The notes under the pieces are model-generated. The model saw only the letters and a program-made list of their open reading frames with translations, made no database searches and had not been told where the DNA came from. A DNA stretch of 64,000 nucleotides from the NCBI GenBank assembly GCA_036365515.1, contig CM070874.1, positions 110,223,235 to 110,287,234 on the forward strand, written 5' to 3'. Shown here piece after piece: positions 25,730 through 39,452 of the stretch. The stretch is from Torymus aiolomorphi. Taxonomy: Eukaryota > Arthropoda > Insecta > Hymenoptera > Torymidae. Within the stretch, counting starts at the first letter, position 1. Each line of letters starts with the position of its first letter. The position numbers and the translations under genes were made by a program.

Positions 25730-26014
25730 CGTTGTAAAAATTAAAATTGGAGTAATTAAATAAAATATAATTTTGGGCGCCCAAGTAGATTATATCTCAA
25801 AAATAATGAAAGGTCCTGAGGGAATATTTTATATATGTAATTTAATGCCACGCGATTCTTTTCATATATTATCTGAGCCATTGAAATAAATGTTACAAAA
25901 AAATGATCAACATTCAGTTTTACAAAAAAATATGCATAATTCTTATTTTTTAATAAAAAATTCTACGCCAAAAATTATATTTTATTTAATTACTCTAATT
26001 TTAATTTTTACACG
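25730..26014. mobile_element. 285-bp MITE with ~50-bp TIRs
   Basis: The left arm, from about 25733 (GTAAAAATTAAAATT then GAGTAATTAAATAAAATATA), is inverted at the right end. A possible CGT target duplication flanks it. Interior non-coding, AT-rich. Confidence 0.75.
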
Positions 26015-27330
26015 TATAATTTTTTCAATATAAAAGAAAAATAGCGACATAGTTTATTGGCATAACACCAGTTCCTCGCATACCCATAATCCACAGATTA
26101 AAACATCACCAATAAAAGTATAACATCAATAAACACGTACGAAATTCCAGTAAGTGCAACGCTTACGAACAATTTGTTGTTACGAAACCTAATAGTCGTT
26201 TCAAACCGAGACCCCATTAATTCCAGCTCGGAAAACAATTCATCCACACCGAACCCAAGAAATTCAATTCTCCTCAATTTACCTACGCGGCAAACTCCAG
26301 CCCCTAACAAAATCAATCATCCACATTTCCCCAACCTCCTTCTCCTCCTTCTCCTCTTCCTAAACATCCAAAACTCCCTCCTCTGTAAAATAAACAAACA
26401 CATATATCCGTTACACACACAAACACACACAACCGAGATTCTTTTTGCCTCGCAGCAGCATATAGTGGCAGCGCTGCACAGCACTATTCCACGGAAAGTA
26501 GAACAGCGCGTCGGCCAAGCTCGTTCGCTCGAGCTTTTGGTAAATGTGTCACGCAGCTATAGCGAGCGAGCGAGCGCGCGCGAGAGAGAGCCTCGCTTGC
26601 TCACCCGGGGATCAATACTCGCGCCCCCGTTCCTCCCTCGTTCCAGTCCCCTCCCCCTCTCTCTCTCTGGCAGCGCACCCCCGTGTGCCGGTACGTATGG
26701 ATTATCCGCGCCCGCCTATAGGTTTCTTCGCTTTTTCGTTTTTCTCGTGCTGCAGAAGTGTTCCTTAAAATCACGTTCGACGAATGAAAAGGATGGCAGT
26801 ATATGCGTGTGTGGGTATGGGAATTTAAGTGGAGAGCTTTAATTTCGTTGCGAGCTGAATGCGACGAGGAAAACTTGTTAAGGGGCGTAGGAGATTATAT
26901 GTTGGGTATAGGAAAGGAATGAAGTGGTGAGAACAGAGTGAATGCGCGGTGATAGCGTTGCTGCTGGCATGAGTGTTCGAATGCATGTGGGAATAGTAGG
27001 CTTGAAATAAACTGAGCTTTTTATAACAAAGAGGCAAATATAGACGTTTATGGTATTGAAAGTTATGTCCCAGTTATTTGGAAAAAATTGTATAATTAAA
27101 TCATTTCAAAGTCATATAACATATTTATACCTATAGTAACGGAAATCTAATAAGCATGTCGCGATGTAGTAATATAAAAAATTTATTAGAACTTGTAATG
27201 TTGATTATAAATGTGAATTTTGAAGAACCTTTATACGTAGATATATAAGTATAACATATGCTCTGCTTTCTAACAAACATTTATCACGTTAATCAAATGT
27301 TGCATTAATATTTTCAAATATATCCATATA
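26015..27330. other. skew-switch island (26050-27000) and AT-rich spacer
   Basis: A long C-rich left half (26080-26440, including a CCTCCTTCTCCT tract), a CpG-rich centre (26440-26710) and a G-rich right half (26760-27000). No coding evidence for the 222-codon open frame. Confidence 0.6.
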
Positions 27331-27823
27331 TTAATTACCAAGTTACCAATTACGATGCTAACTACGATGATCAAAGCTACCCCACTATTACACTGACGCA
27401 ATAAATATATGATACAATCATCAACTGCGAACGACTTCCGTATACCATTCCATCTCGAGCATATAAATTATGAAACACACAGCTTTTTCCCCGTATCCCT
27501 ACGTACTCTATACCCCTCGACAAATTATTTCGTTGCGATCTTTAACTCTCAGAAATAACTTTTTTTTTAAAACATAATCACGCTGAATTAACGCAAGCGC
27601 AGAAATACGCGCGCAAAGAAGACGGAGGAACTCATTAAAGCCCTATAACTCACAGACGCGTATACCGCGCTGATTGAATTTCCACGTATACCTCGACGCA
27701 GCCCTCCTTTTTCTCTCCCCGAAACGCCGAACAAGATTTTCTTCTCCCTAATTACACAAGTTTTTTAATCATCTCTATACCGCTTCATGAAAGCCCGCGT
27801 GTAAACATGGAAAACCCTCTTTT

Positions 27824-28195
<372 letters not shown>

Positions 28196-28425
28196 GCACA
28201 ACGATGCCGCCGTCGACGACTAAATAGCTAAATAGTAAATTAACTATGACCTAAAATTGGCGACGGTCCTTTCTCGTACGTGTGTGTGTGTGTGCAGTGA
28301 TGGCTAGACGAAGCGAGTTCCGGAGTAGCGTTCTACTCCAGTTTCCCCTCTTCGCGAGAGAGTTTGTCTGTGTGTCTACATATATATATATATGTTTCTG
28401 TGTGTGTGTATATGTATGTATACGC

Positions 28426-28441
28426 GGGGGGGGGGGGGGGG
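28426..28441 (+). repeat. G16 run
   Basis: Sixteen consecutive G, with quadruplex potential, in the G-rich half of an island. A second run of 12 G lies at 18906-18917. Confidence 0.95.
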
Positions 28442-28510
28442 TGAATAGAACTGCAGCGCGGAAAGAGGAAAAATAACGGGCCGTAGGCAGATTTTGGCCG
28501 CTTGGGCAAT

Positions 28511-30270
28511 GAATGTTTTTTTTGGGGCTGTTTTCAGAATTTTAATAATATTTTTTACATTAATATTAAGAAAAATTCTGAAAAGTTTTTGCCGTTAGAA
28601 TATCATGCTTTGTACAGTAAATAAGACGCATAAAATAAAATTCCGACAAAGAATTTGAATAACCATATTTTTGGTAACAAGTTTCTATTCGTGTTAGTTT
28701 AAAATGTAATTTTAAAAAATCCGTATTTCAAACGCGCCTTTGTATCTCGAACTTCAAGGAACCGAAGAGCAGGCCCCTTAATTAAAGTGATAACTTAGCC
28801 ACAGAAAAGAGTTCACGTGGCGCATGCAAATATGTGCTTCTCTCCATATATACCACCCGCACGTACGCGCACGACTTGACTAGACCAAACAACGAAATCT
28901 AATTGGAGCGCAGTATCTTGCAAAAATTAGAAACATGAAAAAGTCAACATAAGGCGGCCGCTGGCGCACAGGGACAGCAAGTCTGAAACGGCGTCGAGAA
29001 AAAGCTCGAGCTAGAGTATAGTATATAGGAGCGCGTGCACGACGGGGCCGCAACCCGATTGTCTTTGTCGAGGGAAACCGGGTTAAGCTCTCTCTCTCTC
29101 TCTCTCTCTCTCTTTCCTTCCCATTTTCTCTCTTATCTCTTTCTCTCTCGGCCCGCAAGCTCTAGCTGCAGCTGCACACCGCCAGCGAGCTTTTGTGCGA
29201 CTACGCGGTCTGAGGTCGCGCTTGATTGACAGTTCGCGGCTGGCCTAGACTCTATGTGTGTATGTATGTGTGTGCGTCTGGGTGTGTGTGCGTGTGTATG
29301 TGTTCTACCATTAACCCATTGTCTGCAAGCAAGCGCGCGAGTTTCTCGGTTACGAGCTTTAGTCAGCCATTATATATGTATGCGGGTATATAGTGCAGTT
29401 GTAAAGAGATACTATGGGCCCTCCTGGACAGATGCTGCGGGGTACGGTATATGGGGCTAGTGCGAACATGATTTTGTAGCTGAGCTGCAGAAAATTAGCG
29501 CGGTTCTGGCGAGCTTTGTCGTTTTTAAAATGGGTTTGTTTCTGATATCTTTTTGGAGGAGAATGAGAATGAGAAAGAGAGAGAGATTTTTTCGCGTTTC
29601 GAAATTATAGAATAAAGAATGAACCCCCCTCCCCCCCACACACACATACACGCACATTCAAATAAATAAATGCAAAAAAATTCTCAGAAATAGCGAATGG
29701 ACGCGTCAGAAGTCTTAAACTAATTTTTGAAATATTTGTAAATTTTTTTTTATTTTTCCAAAGCTATGACTTTGAGAAATCAGTATGTAAAATAAAATTT
29801 TTAGAAAATGTTTTAATTTGCCATCGAGTATTTTTTAAACTTTTTTTTTTATTTATGATATTAAATTTATCCTATAATCTAGATAAATCAATAATAAAAC
29901 TATAATAAATGCAGAATTTTTCCTATTTTATGGGAAGAGGACAATTCTAAAGAGTTGTTCGATACATAAGTACAAGAAACATCATCATAGTGGATCATGC
30001 TAGTATAATACGGACCTTCTACTATCAACTACGAATTCATAGTCCATTCGTTAAATAAATAGTAAAACCATGTCATTCAAGTATCATTATATCCTATTAT
30101 TGTATTTATTTACTCTATATGCTGCGTCTTTTCTAATTATACTGAAAATAATATTATAAATTATATCACGGATACCTTATTAGAAAAGTCCTCAGCCAAT
30201 CAAAAAAAAAAAAAATAAATAAATAAATATATTTAAAAATATACCATTTATCACTACAAAACTAACAAAA
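28511..30270. other. skew-switch island (28741-29580) flanked by AT-rich DNA
   Basis: C-rich left (28750-28980), CT run 29092-29112, G-rich right (29240-29570). An imperfect hairpin at 28531-28586 and an A-run at 30200-30212 lie in the flanks. No gene seen. Confidence 0.55.
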
Positions 30271-31717
30271 ATGTTAAAACTTTTGATTGCTTAATCATGA
30301 ACATTACTGAGAACAAGCTAGCACATGATAGAAATGGTTTAAGTACAAAAGCATTTTTCCATTCAAGTCTCATCAAAATGCTATATTTGTATTTTTAGCG
30401 GGTTATAGCGGAGCAAATATAGATTCAGATCTTCACATGCATATTATGTATTTAAATATGTTACTATTTCAATATGTTGAAAAACCTAAGTGCCTTATTT
30501 TGTTAGTTACATTGGGAGAAAGTACTGACCTTAAATACTTTTTTGAAATATTATGGGTGAATAAATTCTTGGATATTACTGTGATTGAATTAATTCAACT
30601 AAAATATCATGATATAAATATTCTTTTCAAATGTCCTACCTCAGTCAACGCTATGATCCATTATTATAATCCATTTCTTGATCTTTACTGGAAAATAGTC
30701 CTTTCTCCCTAAGTGGATTTTTTTCCAAATAAGCTACTGAATCTATACCAATATCCATTAAAGACAATATTTTTTGTTAATTCATGTAAATTAATGTTGC
30801 AGAAAAATAGTACAAATCAAGATATATGGAAAAGACTGTACGGTTCAGATATTACTACAATAAATAGTAAGGATTCCTGTAAGATTCAATTAAATGATAT
30901 TAATGGAACAATAAAGAATATCTCTAAAATGAATGTTTTCAAACATCTAAATAACGATACAATCGATTTTGCATCAAATAAATTTATTAATCCATATACT
31001 TCAATAGTTCTTCGTTGGGAACAAACTTATCCAACAGAGATTGATTGTACAACTATAATAATTAGACAATTTGGAATGAAATCATTGAAGTTTCTGATAA
31101 TTTAAAGAATTTAATTCAATGGATAATATCTTTAACTGTACTTACATTAATATTAAATTGTACATCAAAATTTTATAGTAAAATGTGGACAGCATTTAAC
31201 ATTATACGATTACTGATTAGACATACTCTTGATACAAGAATAAACCAGAGAATTGATATGTTTTTATTAATTTTTCTTACAGTTGCTTCGGGGTTTGTGC
31301 CTTTGTTCTTTTTAGAATATCTATTGAACTTGTATTATGTTAAAGTTTCTTTTATAAATATAGAAACTTTAAAAGATTTGGTGAACAATGAAAAATTATA
31401 CCATCATTAACTATAAGTACTAGAAAACTTCTGAATAATTACACGAATGACAGTATTATAAAGGAATTAGTCGTTCGGCAAAAATCAAAAGATATGCCTG
31501 AAATAGAGTGTATAGCATCTTTATTTAACGCAGAAAATAATGACGTCCTGGAATGTGTAATTTGTGACCGACTAGGATCTCCTTTAATACAACTGCATCG
31601 AAGAAGTTCTACGACAAGGCTTTCTTTGTGGAATGGCATCTTTCATTAATACTTTCAAAATCATCTCCATATGTTAGAAGATTTAGCGGAATATTAAAGC
31701 GTTGTTCCGAAGCCTAA
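30271..31717 (+). pseudogene. divergent insect ionotropic receptor (IR) pseudogene
   Basis: Decayed copy of a ligand-gated channel of the insect chemosensory IR family, a derivative of ionotropic glutamate receptors. From about 30400 the reading shows IR landmarks in order: an N-terminal region ending in YNPFLDLYW, then FFPNKLLNLYQYPLK (the usual 'FPxKLxNLhGYPLK' entry to the ligand-binding domain). The first membrane segment, around LIQWIISLTVLTLIL, is near 31111-31160. The channel stretch includes NQRIDMFLLIF and INIETLKDLVNN, followed by the S2-like half and a C-terminal SSPYVRRF at about 31660. It is broken by an in-frame TAA at 30710-30712 and by frameshifts near 31072, 31398 and 31640; the first 130 nt from ATG 30271 are also disrupted. 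No introns are apparent, as in many divergent IRs. It is A+T-rich like its surroundings and is followed 29 bp later by a TIR element. The subfamily is not recognisable. Confidence 0.82.
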
Positions 31718-31745
31718 CTTATCAATATTTGATTCGAACAAAGTA

Positions 31746-32709
31746 GGAGAGACCGGCGCTAGTTGGCCGACTTTTCACATTTTATTTTTTTCTGCAAAAC
31801 AGTATTAGTTAATTAACAAAACTATTTTAGTACATGAAAGTACTTCATATAAAGCATCTTCATGATTTTTTTCAAATTTTTTTCAAACAAGTTTCTAATT
31901 GCACAATTTTTGGTCAACCTGCCCAATAAGCGGGGTAAGTTGGCCACGAGCCTGTGGTAAGTTCACTGATAATAAATCATTGAGTAAATAACGATATTAT
32001 TATATTTTATAAAAGAATCACATATGAGAATGTGACATTGAACAGAAAATAAGTTATAATCAGCTAAAAACTATAAATTACCCAAAATGTATAAATGGAG
32101 GTTTTATTAGACTTCCTTAGATTTTCTGTATCAACATTTAAGAACTTTTATATATAAAAATAATGTTTTTAATTAGGTATTAAAATAGTAAAATGTTTAG
32201 TTAAACAATCTGCCTGTTATCAATAGGTCAGCCAACATGCCCCAAGCGAACACTAATTTAAAAATTCTCCTAATAATATTAAAAATTGAAAGATAAAAAA
32301 AATACCAAGTGGTAAAATTGTAAAAAAGTAATCATTTTACCTTACGTTAAGAAAAAATAGATTAACAAAATGTTTCAAAGAATTACACAACATTTTTCAA
32401 AATGTAAAATTTTCACCAACATCCCTGGTAGAAAATTAACCATAAGTTGGCAAGAATATGCTTAACCAGCATATAGCTTAGCCATATTCTGGCCAACTTA
32501 TGATTAATTTTCTACCAGGGATCTCAAAAAGTTTTAAAACTTGCGTATTTCCAAAACGCATGATGCTTTCCGACTAAAAATAAAAAACAAATATTCCTGA
32601 TTCCATTTTACATTACTGACATCAATAGCCATAACCTCTGTTATATTTCAATCACGAGTTATCAGCATTTTTCCAACCTGCCCAGTATGCCAACTAGCCC
32701 CGGTCTCCC
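31746..32709. mobile_element. TIR element, TIR GGAGAGACCGGCGCTAGTTG, TA duplication
   Basis: Ends GGAGAGACCGGCGCTAGTTG and, inverted, GGGAGACCGGGGCTAGTTGG; TA at 31744-31745 and 32710-32711. The body repeats AAGTTGGCC / GCCCAATAAGCGGGG-type motifs. It lies immediately downstream of the IR pseudogene. Confidence 0.85.
32423..32520. mobile_element. 98-bp palindromic MITE, TIR CCCTGGTAGAAAATTAA, AT flanks
   Basis: Inverted arms of about 37 bp (CCCTGGTAGAAAATTAA then CATAAGTTGGC) with a short loop, bounded by AT on each side. It is nested in 31746-32709. It shares the AAGTTGGC motif with its host, so it could instead be a rearranged part of it. Confidence 0.7.
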
Positions 32710-32711
32710 TA

Positions 32712-34140
32712 TAACAGATTATATTTCAGATAACAAAAATTTGTTCCGTAATAATAATAATAGATTTTCCAGTTTTAAATTGACGAAGAAAATAACCTAG
32801 ATAAAATAAATTTGTCAATATCGAAGAGAGTGATATTTATTTTCATCACAGGAAATCTACTAGCTTTCTTTATATTTTTAGGCGAAAATATATCTTATTA
32901 TAATAATAACTGTAAAAATATAATTAAAAACAACTCCATAAAGAAATTATTGCACATAGTATAGACAATAGTTTCAAGCGATTAAAATAATTTTTATTTT
33001 GTGTTATGCTGCTACTGCTATACAACTTCTACTGCAATTACTGGAATATTAACGCATAAAAGAATAGATCTAAAATATTTATAAATGATCTAGTGAATTC
33101 AAGTAAATAATAAATATTTTTACGTTACATGTATACTATTAACGAATGAGCTTTAAACAACAGTGATAATAAGGTCAACATAATAAATCTACGATTTGTT
33201 CATCATAAATAAAAAGTCTTTATAATAAAATAATTAAAACCAGATCAGTTTTAGCAAGTAGATTAACCTATCTTAATATGATAAATGTTGTTAAATTATG
33301 TCTGGCACGAACATATCCGTGACCCTTCTTTCTCTCTCAGTGTGTGCATAATTCGTAAGGTTTCTTCTTCACCTTTGTATAATTACTGAGCAAGAATAGA
33401 CTGATGTGTACCAAAACTGTGTCTCGTGAGATACGTGTCGTAATCTATATTCGGTTATCTATAGCGCTGGCAAGTGTATTCTAGGGCTTAATTTTCATTT
33501 CGTTGAAACTTGATTGTCTGCTGATAAAATATAATTTTACTATCTTGAATTGTATTTGTTCACTGTACTCTTTATAAGAAAAGCATATTAGTGAATATAA
33601 ACGCAAATAATAAAACAGTTTTTATCAGATTACAAAAACAATTCATGTGTGTAAGTTTATAATTTGATTTACCAATAGTTCAATTTCTTTTGTGCCCACT
33701 AATGATCCATAAAGTATATTAATTATGAAACTTATTTTAAGTTGGTTAATAGATTATGCAAAATGTATACCCTTGCAGATACATTACGAGGTTACCCCCT
33801 CGTGAACTTCGGTTACCCACGCCAGTAATTAAATGTTTTTAATTACAGTTTCCTTCGTGACCTATTTGAGGCAGTGCTGACTAAGGCTGTAATGAGGTCG
33901 GCTTAACATCTGTGAATCTTAAGTTAAATTGAGATGGCATACCGCATTCTAAGAATTAGTTTCAGAGTGTATGACGATTATTTCCAACTTACCATTCTAT
34001 TCTGTCATAATATGTATTTATTTATGAAAATGTATTGCTTATAAAGTAGGCACAAAATAAATTAAAAGGTTTGATGAACGACTTGTCTATGTTATTTATC
34101 CAATAATAATTAAAGCGATTAAGCATTTCCCGATAAATTC
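32712..34140. other. AT-rich stretch with two unidentified more complex patches
   Basis: The patches 33300-33500 and 33770-33960 are less AT-rich than their surroundings. They could be exons of a non-coding RNA or a retroelement remnant; I found no LTR boundaries or coding motif. Confidence 0.4.
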
Positions 34141-34383
34141 ATAAAAATTCACCCATTACCCTCAATGCTAAGAATAAAAATGCAAAAAAGGAGCCCGACT
34201 GCAGAAACCCGCGGATCGCCGTCCGTCCGCACGCATAAAAATGCAGATCATTTATTAACGCGATTATTCCGTCGGCGGAGTGCGCGCGCGCGGAAAAAAG
34301 TTTTGCTCCAGTTTTCTACCGGGCATAATGGATATTCAATATTACAGAAGACGAAAATACAGAGCTCTATACATGCGAGCAAT

Positions 34384-34430
<47 letters not shown>

Positions 34431-35359
34431 CTATAGTTCGCGCGACTCGCGTATATATAATATATGCGCTTTTAATGGATAATCGAGCAGCAACGCTGCT
34501 GCGATGCGACGTTTTGTTCGGACGAAAACGAGGCGCAGGTATAATATAATACACGCAGTGGAGAACATTTAATTAGAAATCCATGTCGCACCGGCGTGTT
34601 GGGAGTAATTCTGGCCGGACGATGCGATGTTTGACCGTCCATTGTACGTGTGAGTATGTGTGTATGAGAGAGAGGGAGGGAACCTAGATAACGGCAGGGC
34701 TAACTTTGCGGACGAATTTTGGGATCGGGTTGCAGCGGGAGCGAGCGGGTCAATTCCGGGCCGGCAAGCGAATTGGGTTGCGACCCCCAGAGTACGACGG
34801 TTTGTTTCGCCGCGGCTGAAATAGTTTATGATATGATATCGGGTCGTGGCCTGCTCCGAATTTGTTCATTAGCGTTTCGGTGGTAAATAGGACTTTGCGA
34901 AATTGTTAAAGTTTAATTGTGTCGATGAATTAATGAAGTGGTATACTCCTAGGCTCGTGTGGAAAAATGTTTATGTTTGATATATATTTAGCAACAAATT
35001 TCTCATACTATTTTTATGTTTAGTAATGGAAAAAAGAAAAGTAAAAGAAAATTGACATTTAACTATATACTCGTATTTTATTTTGAAAAGCACAGTATTT
35101 TTTTCGAAAATAAATTGAAAAAATGTAGATGTCAATTTTACTTTCGTTGAAATTACATTCAGTTTGAAATTCGTAGAAAGTAGTTTGTCGGAATTTGGTT
35201 TGCGGTCGTTCAACATAAGCCGTTTAGAGATTTGGTTAATAAACGCTCATAATTCTATTCCGGGGCATTACTGCGGTCGTACGAAATTGTACAACAAACG
35301 AAACGATCATGGTTCTGGAATTACCATAGGTATTTTAGCAGAGATATTCAACTAATTCG
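34141..35359. other. skew-switch island (34141-34900) and AT-rich spacer
   Basis: C/A-rich left (34141-34250), (AT)n centre, G-rich right (34600-34900). The spacer holds nothing recognised. Confidence 0.5.
34387..34429. repeat. (AT)n microsatellite
   Basis: About 43 nt of alternating AT, self-complementary, in the centre of the 34141-34900 island. Confidence 0.95.
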
Positions 35360-35668
35360 GGTTTGTTCACCTCTATCAAAGAACAAGAGGTATCAATGGC
35401 GATTAGATCATTTCACCATCGATGGAGTGTATCATCAGAATTACGTATTTATCGATATCGTCTATAATTTATTTTCTAAATTTTAAACTGGATAACCATG
35501 ATAATTTCTCTAAATTTAAATGAAAAAAAATTTGACATTGGGAATAAATTGACTTTAGGGACTCATTCACTTTTATACATTTGATTATTTTAAGTTTCAA
35601 AAGATTTTGGAAACTCGATGTTATACAAGCTTAAAATCTTTGAAGTTCTGCTCGAAAGTGAACAAACC
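35360..35668. mobile_element. possible 309-bp MITE, TIR GGTTTGTTCAC
   Basis: GGTTTGTTCAC at 35360 is repeated inverted at 35658-35668. Internal GAAAGTGAA/TTCACTTTT and repeated AACTTCAAAG motifs resemble the other elements. No target duplication is clear. Confidence 0.35.
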
Positions 35669-38000
35669 AAGAGCACTTCTAAGCATTTGGAACTTCAAAA
35701 GTGCGTATGTTAAAGTATTCAAAACTTCATAACTTCGTACGTACTTTTAACTTAAAATTTTGCTCTATGTACTTTCAAAGTCGAAAATCTTCAACATCTC
35801 GAAACGACAAATTCTCACGTGTCTTCATGCTTCCGATACCGTTATTAAAAAATCAGAATATATTTGACATCGAATTTCCAGAATTTGCCATAAAAAGAAA
35901 CATTAAACCTGCAATATCGAAGAATTCAGCAAAATACGGCCGATCGATCAAACCGCGCGACCCAAGATTCGCATTTGGATGGCGGCACACCTGGTTAGCA
36001 ACAGCCCGCCGCCGCCTCAGATCTCCGCGTAAAAATAAAGCTCGGCACTCTCGGGCGCGCACGGCAACGGGGCCGCACTCGACCCGCCAAATAAAGGCGC
36101 GAACCTCTCTCACTCGTGCGCGTGAAAAAAGGAAGGAAGTAGCTGGAAAGAGAGAGCCGATACCAGGTCACCGTGGAAAATAAGCTCAATCCCGCGAAGG
36201 TTCTCGAGGAATTTTCGGGGAGGAGAGCGGCGCACGAGAGTTTGGTCGATAAAAGGAACCCCGACCCACTGCCCCAGAAAGCGCGCAGCCACTAAATTTT
36301 CCAGATAAGGCCGGCCCTCGCGAGCGAAAAATTCAGCGCGCGCGACCCGGGGAAATTCCCTCTTTCCAGAGAGAGAGAGAGAGAGAGAGAAACTTCGTCC
36401 TCGTCATTCGCTCCGGCGGAAGAAGCAGTTTTTAGGAGTTTCGATGGCGCTTTTCGGTGTGTGCCTGGTTGGAATAGCAATGAGGATGAGTTTTTAATGA
36501 TTAGTGGTTGATTTTTTTATGAGAATCTTGCAGCCGTTGCTGAGTGTAGAATAAGATAACGTTAAGTAGTGTAGAAAATATATGTAGTGATAATTATAAG
36601 AGGAGATCGTGTTATAAAATTATAAATATAGAAAAGTTTTGTATTAATTGTTATTTAAATTTTTTGTTGCAAATGAAAGTATTTTTACTTGAATTTTCGT
36701 AATTCACATTTTTCAGTGACATTTTCAACATTTTACTTCACTTTACTTCATATCATTTTTCGTAATTTAAACTTCTAAGTATGATAAACTTCTCCCATAA
36801 AAATAAGTTTCACGTACATCATACATTTTTTACTTAATGCTCCAAGAATTACTCCTTCACGGTTAAACTAAAGCTCAATTTGATTAATGTATGCAATGTT
36901 GAAATAGATGTTCCAAATTCTTATGATTTCGATTAAATTAAATTCATGTCAAAAGAAAATTAATTATTTGAGCATTATTATTATCGCTCGGTTCCGGTAA
37001 AATAATTCAAATTAAAAATAATGTATATTTGTCAACTGTAAAAAATACAAACGGTTAATCTCCAAAAGACGATTCCGTAATTTCCGCAATCGTCAAAACC
37101 GATGCCCTACATATCCGAGAAACGCCCACCTACAAAAAAACCTCGCGGACAAACTCGCCCGCAACAAAAGATAAGAAGCGCTTGCCATAATTAGCTCACT
37201 CCACTTACACACATCACGCACCCTCGAACCCATCAAAAAGCCTCATTCTCCCTCCGCCTCCCCACCCACCGCCGACGATCTACGATCCTGTCCACTAATC
37301 AGCCACCGCGGCGTCGCTGGCAGCTACGAACGAGGTCATCCGACTGCTCCCGCCATTCGTCCTTCTTGCTCGCGGATAGGGGTGGGGGCGAAATATTCGA
37401 CGATGGACTGCAGTAGCAGCAGCGGCAGCACTGCGGCCGAGTGCGGGAGAGAGAGGCAACCCGGGGAGAATAATTTTCGCTGCCGGGGCTGACTGGATCG
37501 ATGGAAGGGTTGACCCACTGACCCAGAAAGCTTTCGCGGAGCTTGCTCGCCGCACTGCTGCAATTCATCGCGCAGAGCGAGTCGAGTGTTTTTGAAAAGC
37601 GCGCTGGGGGTTGCGCGAGTAATGAGCGAGGAGGTGGAGAGGATTTATTTTGTTTATGGAGCGCGGATTTATTGCGGCTGCAGCGAGCGATCGTTTATTT
37701 TTGCAGGGAGATTCTGCGGTAAAGTCGGTTCGAGTTTCTGTGCAGGGGTGGAGGGATATTTTTGACGGGTGGTCGTGGCGACCGAGGCTTTTTCAGATGA
37801 GCTTTTGTTTCGGTCAGTCGCTTTAGTGGAATGCAAAAGTTTCGGCGGTTTGATCTGGTGTTTTTGTTTATAGCGGTAGGTGAAGTCGAGCTGATTTTTG
37901 TAACAAAGTTTGCGAAAATTCGAAGGAAGTAATGAACCAGTTTTATAACCAGCTTTTACAGCGTGCAAGCTGCAGTGTATATAGTATTTTTTTTAGTAAT
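35669..38000. other. two skew-switch islands (35831-36540, 37061-38000)
   Basis: C-rich left halves (35860-36110, 37070-37290) and G-rich right halves (36380-36560, 37440-37850), CpG-rich centres. 36541-37060 is AT-rich and empty. Confidence 0.55.
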
Positions 38001-38964
38001 AAAATGTTGGTTTCGAAACGTTTTTGATTATTTTTGGTAAATTCAAATGAAAAATGAAAATTGGATTTCTATTTTGCTAAAGAGCTTACCGATTTTTCTT
38101 ATTTAGGTTAATGAAAAAATTCTCGTTTATATTTTTATCAATGTTTATTTAAATCCCGATATAACATAAACTTAATAAAACCGAAATCGAAAGAAAAAAT
38201 CATATTAATTTTAAAAAATTTCCTTTTTACCTAACTTTTTATTTGATTGGTTACACCAAATAATAATGTTCATACAGATTATGATTTTCAAAATACATTT
38301 TCCGTTATATTATTTATTTCAGATTTATTCGATATGGATAAATAACTAAATTTGAAAATATCAAAGCAATTTGACAAAACAACATCTGCATTTTAATAAT
38401 TTATAACGTTTGCGATCATTTAACAGCTTTGCTGCCGACGACAAAACGTCTCATCTTCTATTACCATCGACAAGGTACCGAAGAAAACGGAAGAAGCGGG
38501 AAGTGCGGAGCTGCTCATGAGACTCATTGGAGCGCAGGCTAATTTGCTTTAGTTCGACAGCGTTCGTCGAGAGGCTTGCAGAACTTGGTCGAGGCTCCTA
38601 CCCCCAAGTTTCGCCCTGTCTGCTTTTATTTGACGAGGTTCGATCGCCGACTTTCGAAGGGTGTCGAAGAAACGATCACACTTAAGTCGACGGGAAGTGT
38701 TTTAAGTCGACGGAAACAGCTGATCCTGTTGAGTTAATTTAGTTTACACCCTCCCCAATTTGCAGCATTATTTTATTGAAAATATATTTTTATTTTTATT
38801 TTGTGAATAAATATACACTTGTATGTATAAGAATGCACTAAAACATTACAAAAACAATTTATTTCATTAATTGATTTATTGCTTGTGTTGTAAAGGAATC
38901 TACTTGGCTGCAGGCGAAGTTTTTCTCATGATATGGGTGACTGAACATCATTTAAAGGAGTGAA
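38001..38964. other. AT-rich spacer with complex patch 38411-38740
   Basis: The patch has mixed composition without repeats and could be a conserved regulatory block; nothing specific recognised. Confidence 0.4.
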
Positions 38965-39425
38965 CACTCACGAAAATGACCCTTCGGTCCTAGTATAAAA
39001 TTCTTCCTGAAAAAATCTTCCTGCAATAAAAAGAAATTCATCTCACGAGGTAGAATCGAGGTAGAATCCTCTCACAGGAATCGTAGTCTCCTGTTATAGG
39101 AGGAAAATTCTTTCGTAATAGGAGAATTTTATGTTTTGATACAAGAATATCATGCGTCAGTAATGGAGGAATGATATTTTAGGCCTCAGGACCCCAAAAC
39201 TAATTGCAGTATAAGACAAGTTTTATTGATAACTGATGACACTAGGACTAATATAAATATTTAAAATAACTAAAGGCTTTTTTCCATTGAAGCATTACAA
39301 TATTCATTTATTTATTTATTTTTTAATAATTATTTTATATACGGGAGGAATTCCTCTTATCGCAATGGAATATTGTACCGAGAGGATATTCCTCCTCTCA
39401 CAGAAGGAACATCCTCTTTTTAATA
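38965..39425 (+). mobile_element. truncated TIR element, CACTCA type, inverted partner of 39525-40076
   Basis: Begins CACTCACGAAAATGACCC and follows the reverse complement of 39525-40076 through the GGAGGAAT arm and AT-rich core to about 39425. The right terminus is missing. The two copies are arranged head to head around the 39453 boundary. Confidence 0.75.
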
Positions 39426-39452
39426 AAATATTTTTCCATACCTTTTAATGTA

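Noticed and set aside
26174..26842. 222-codon open frame on the plus strand
   Set aside because: Runs through a C-rich tract and a CpG island; low-complexity Pro/Ser/Leu/Asn content; nothing recognisable.
33290..33960. Solo LTR
   Set aside because: TG...CA ends, a target duplication and a second LTR could not be found.
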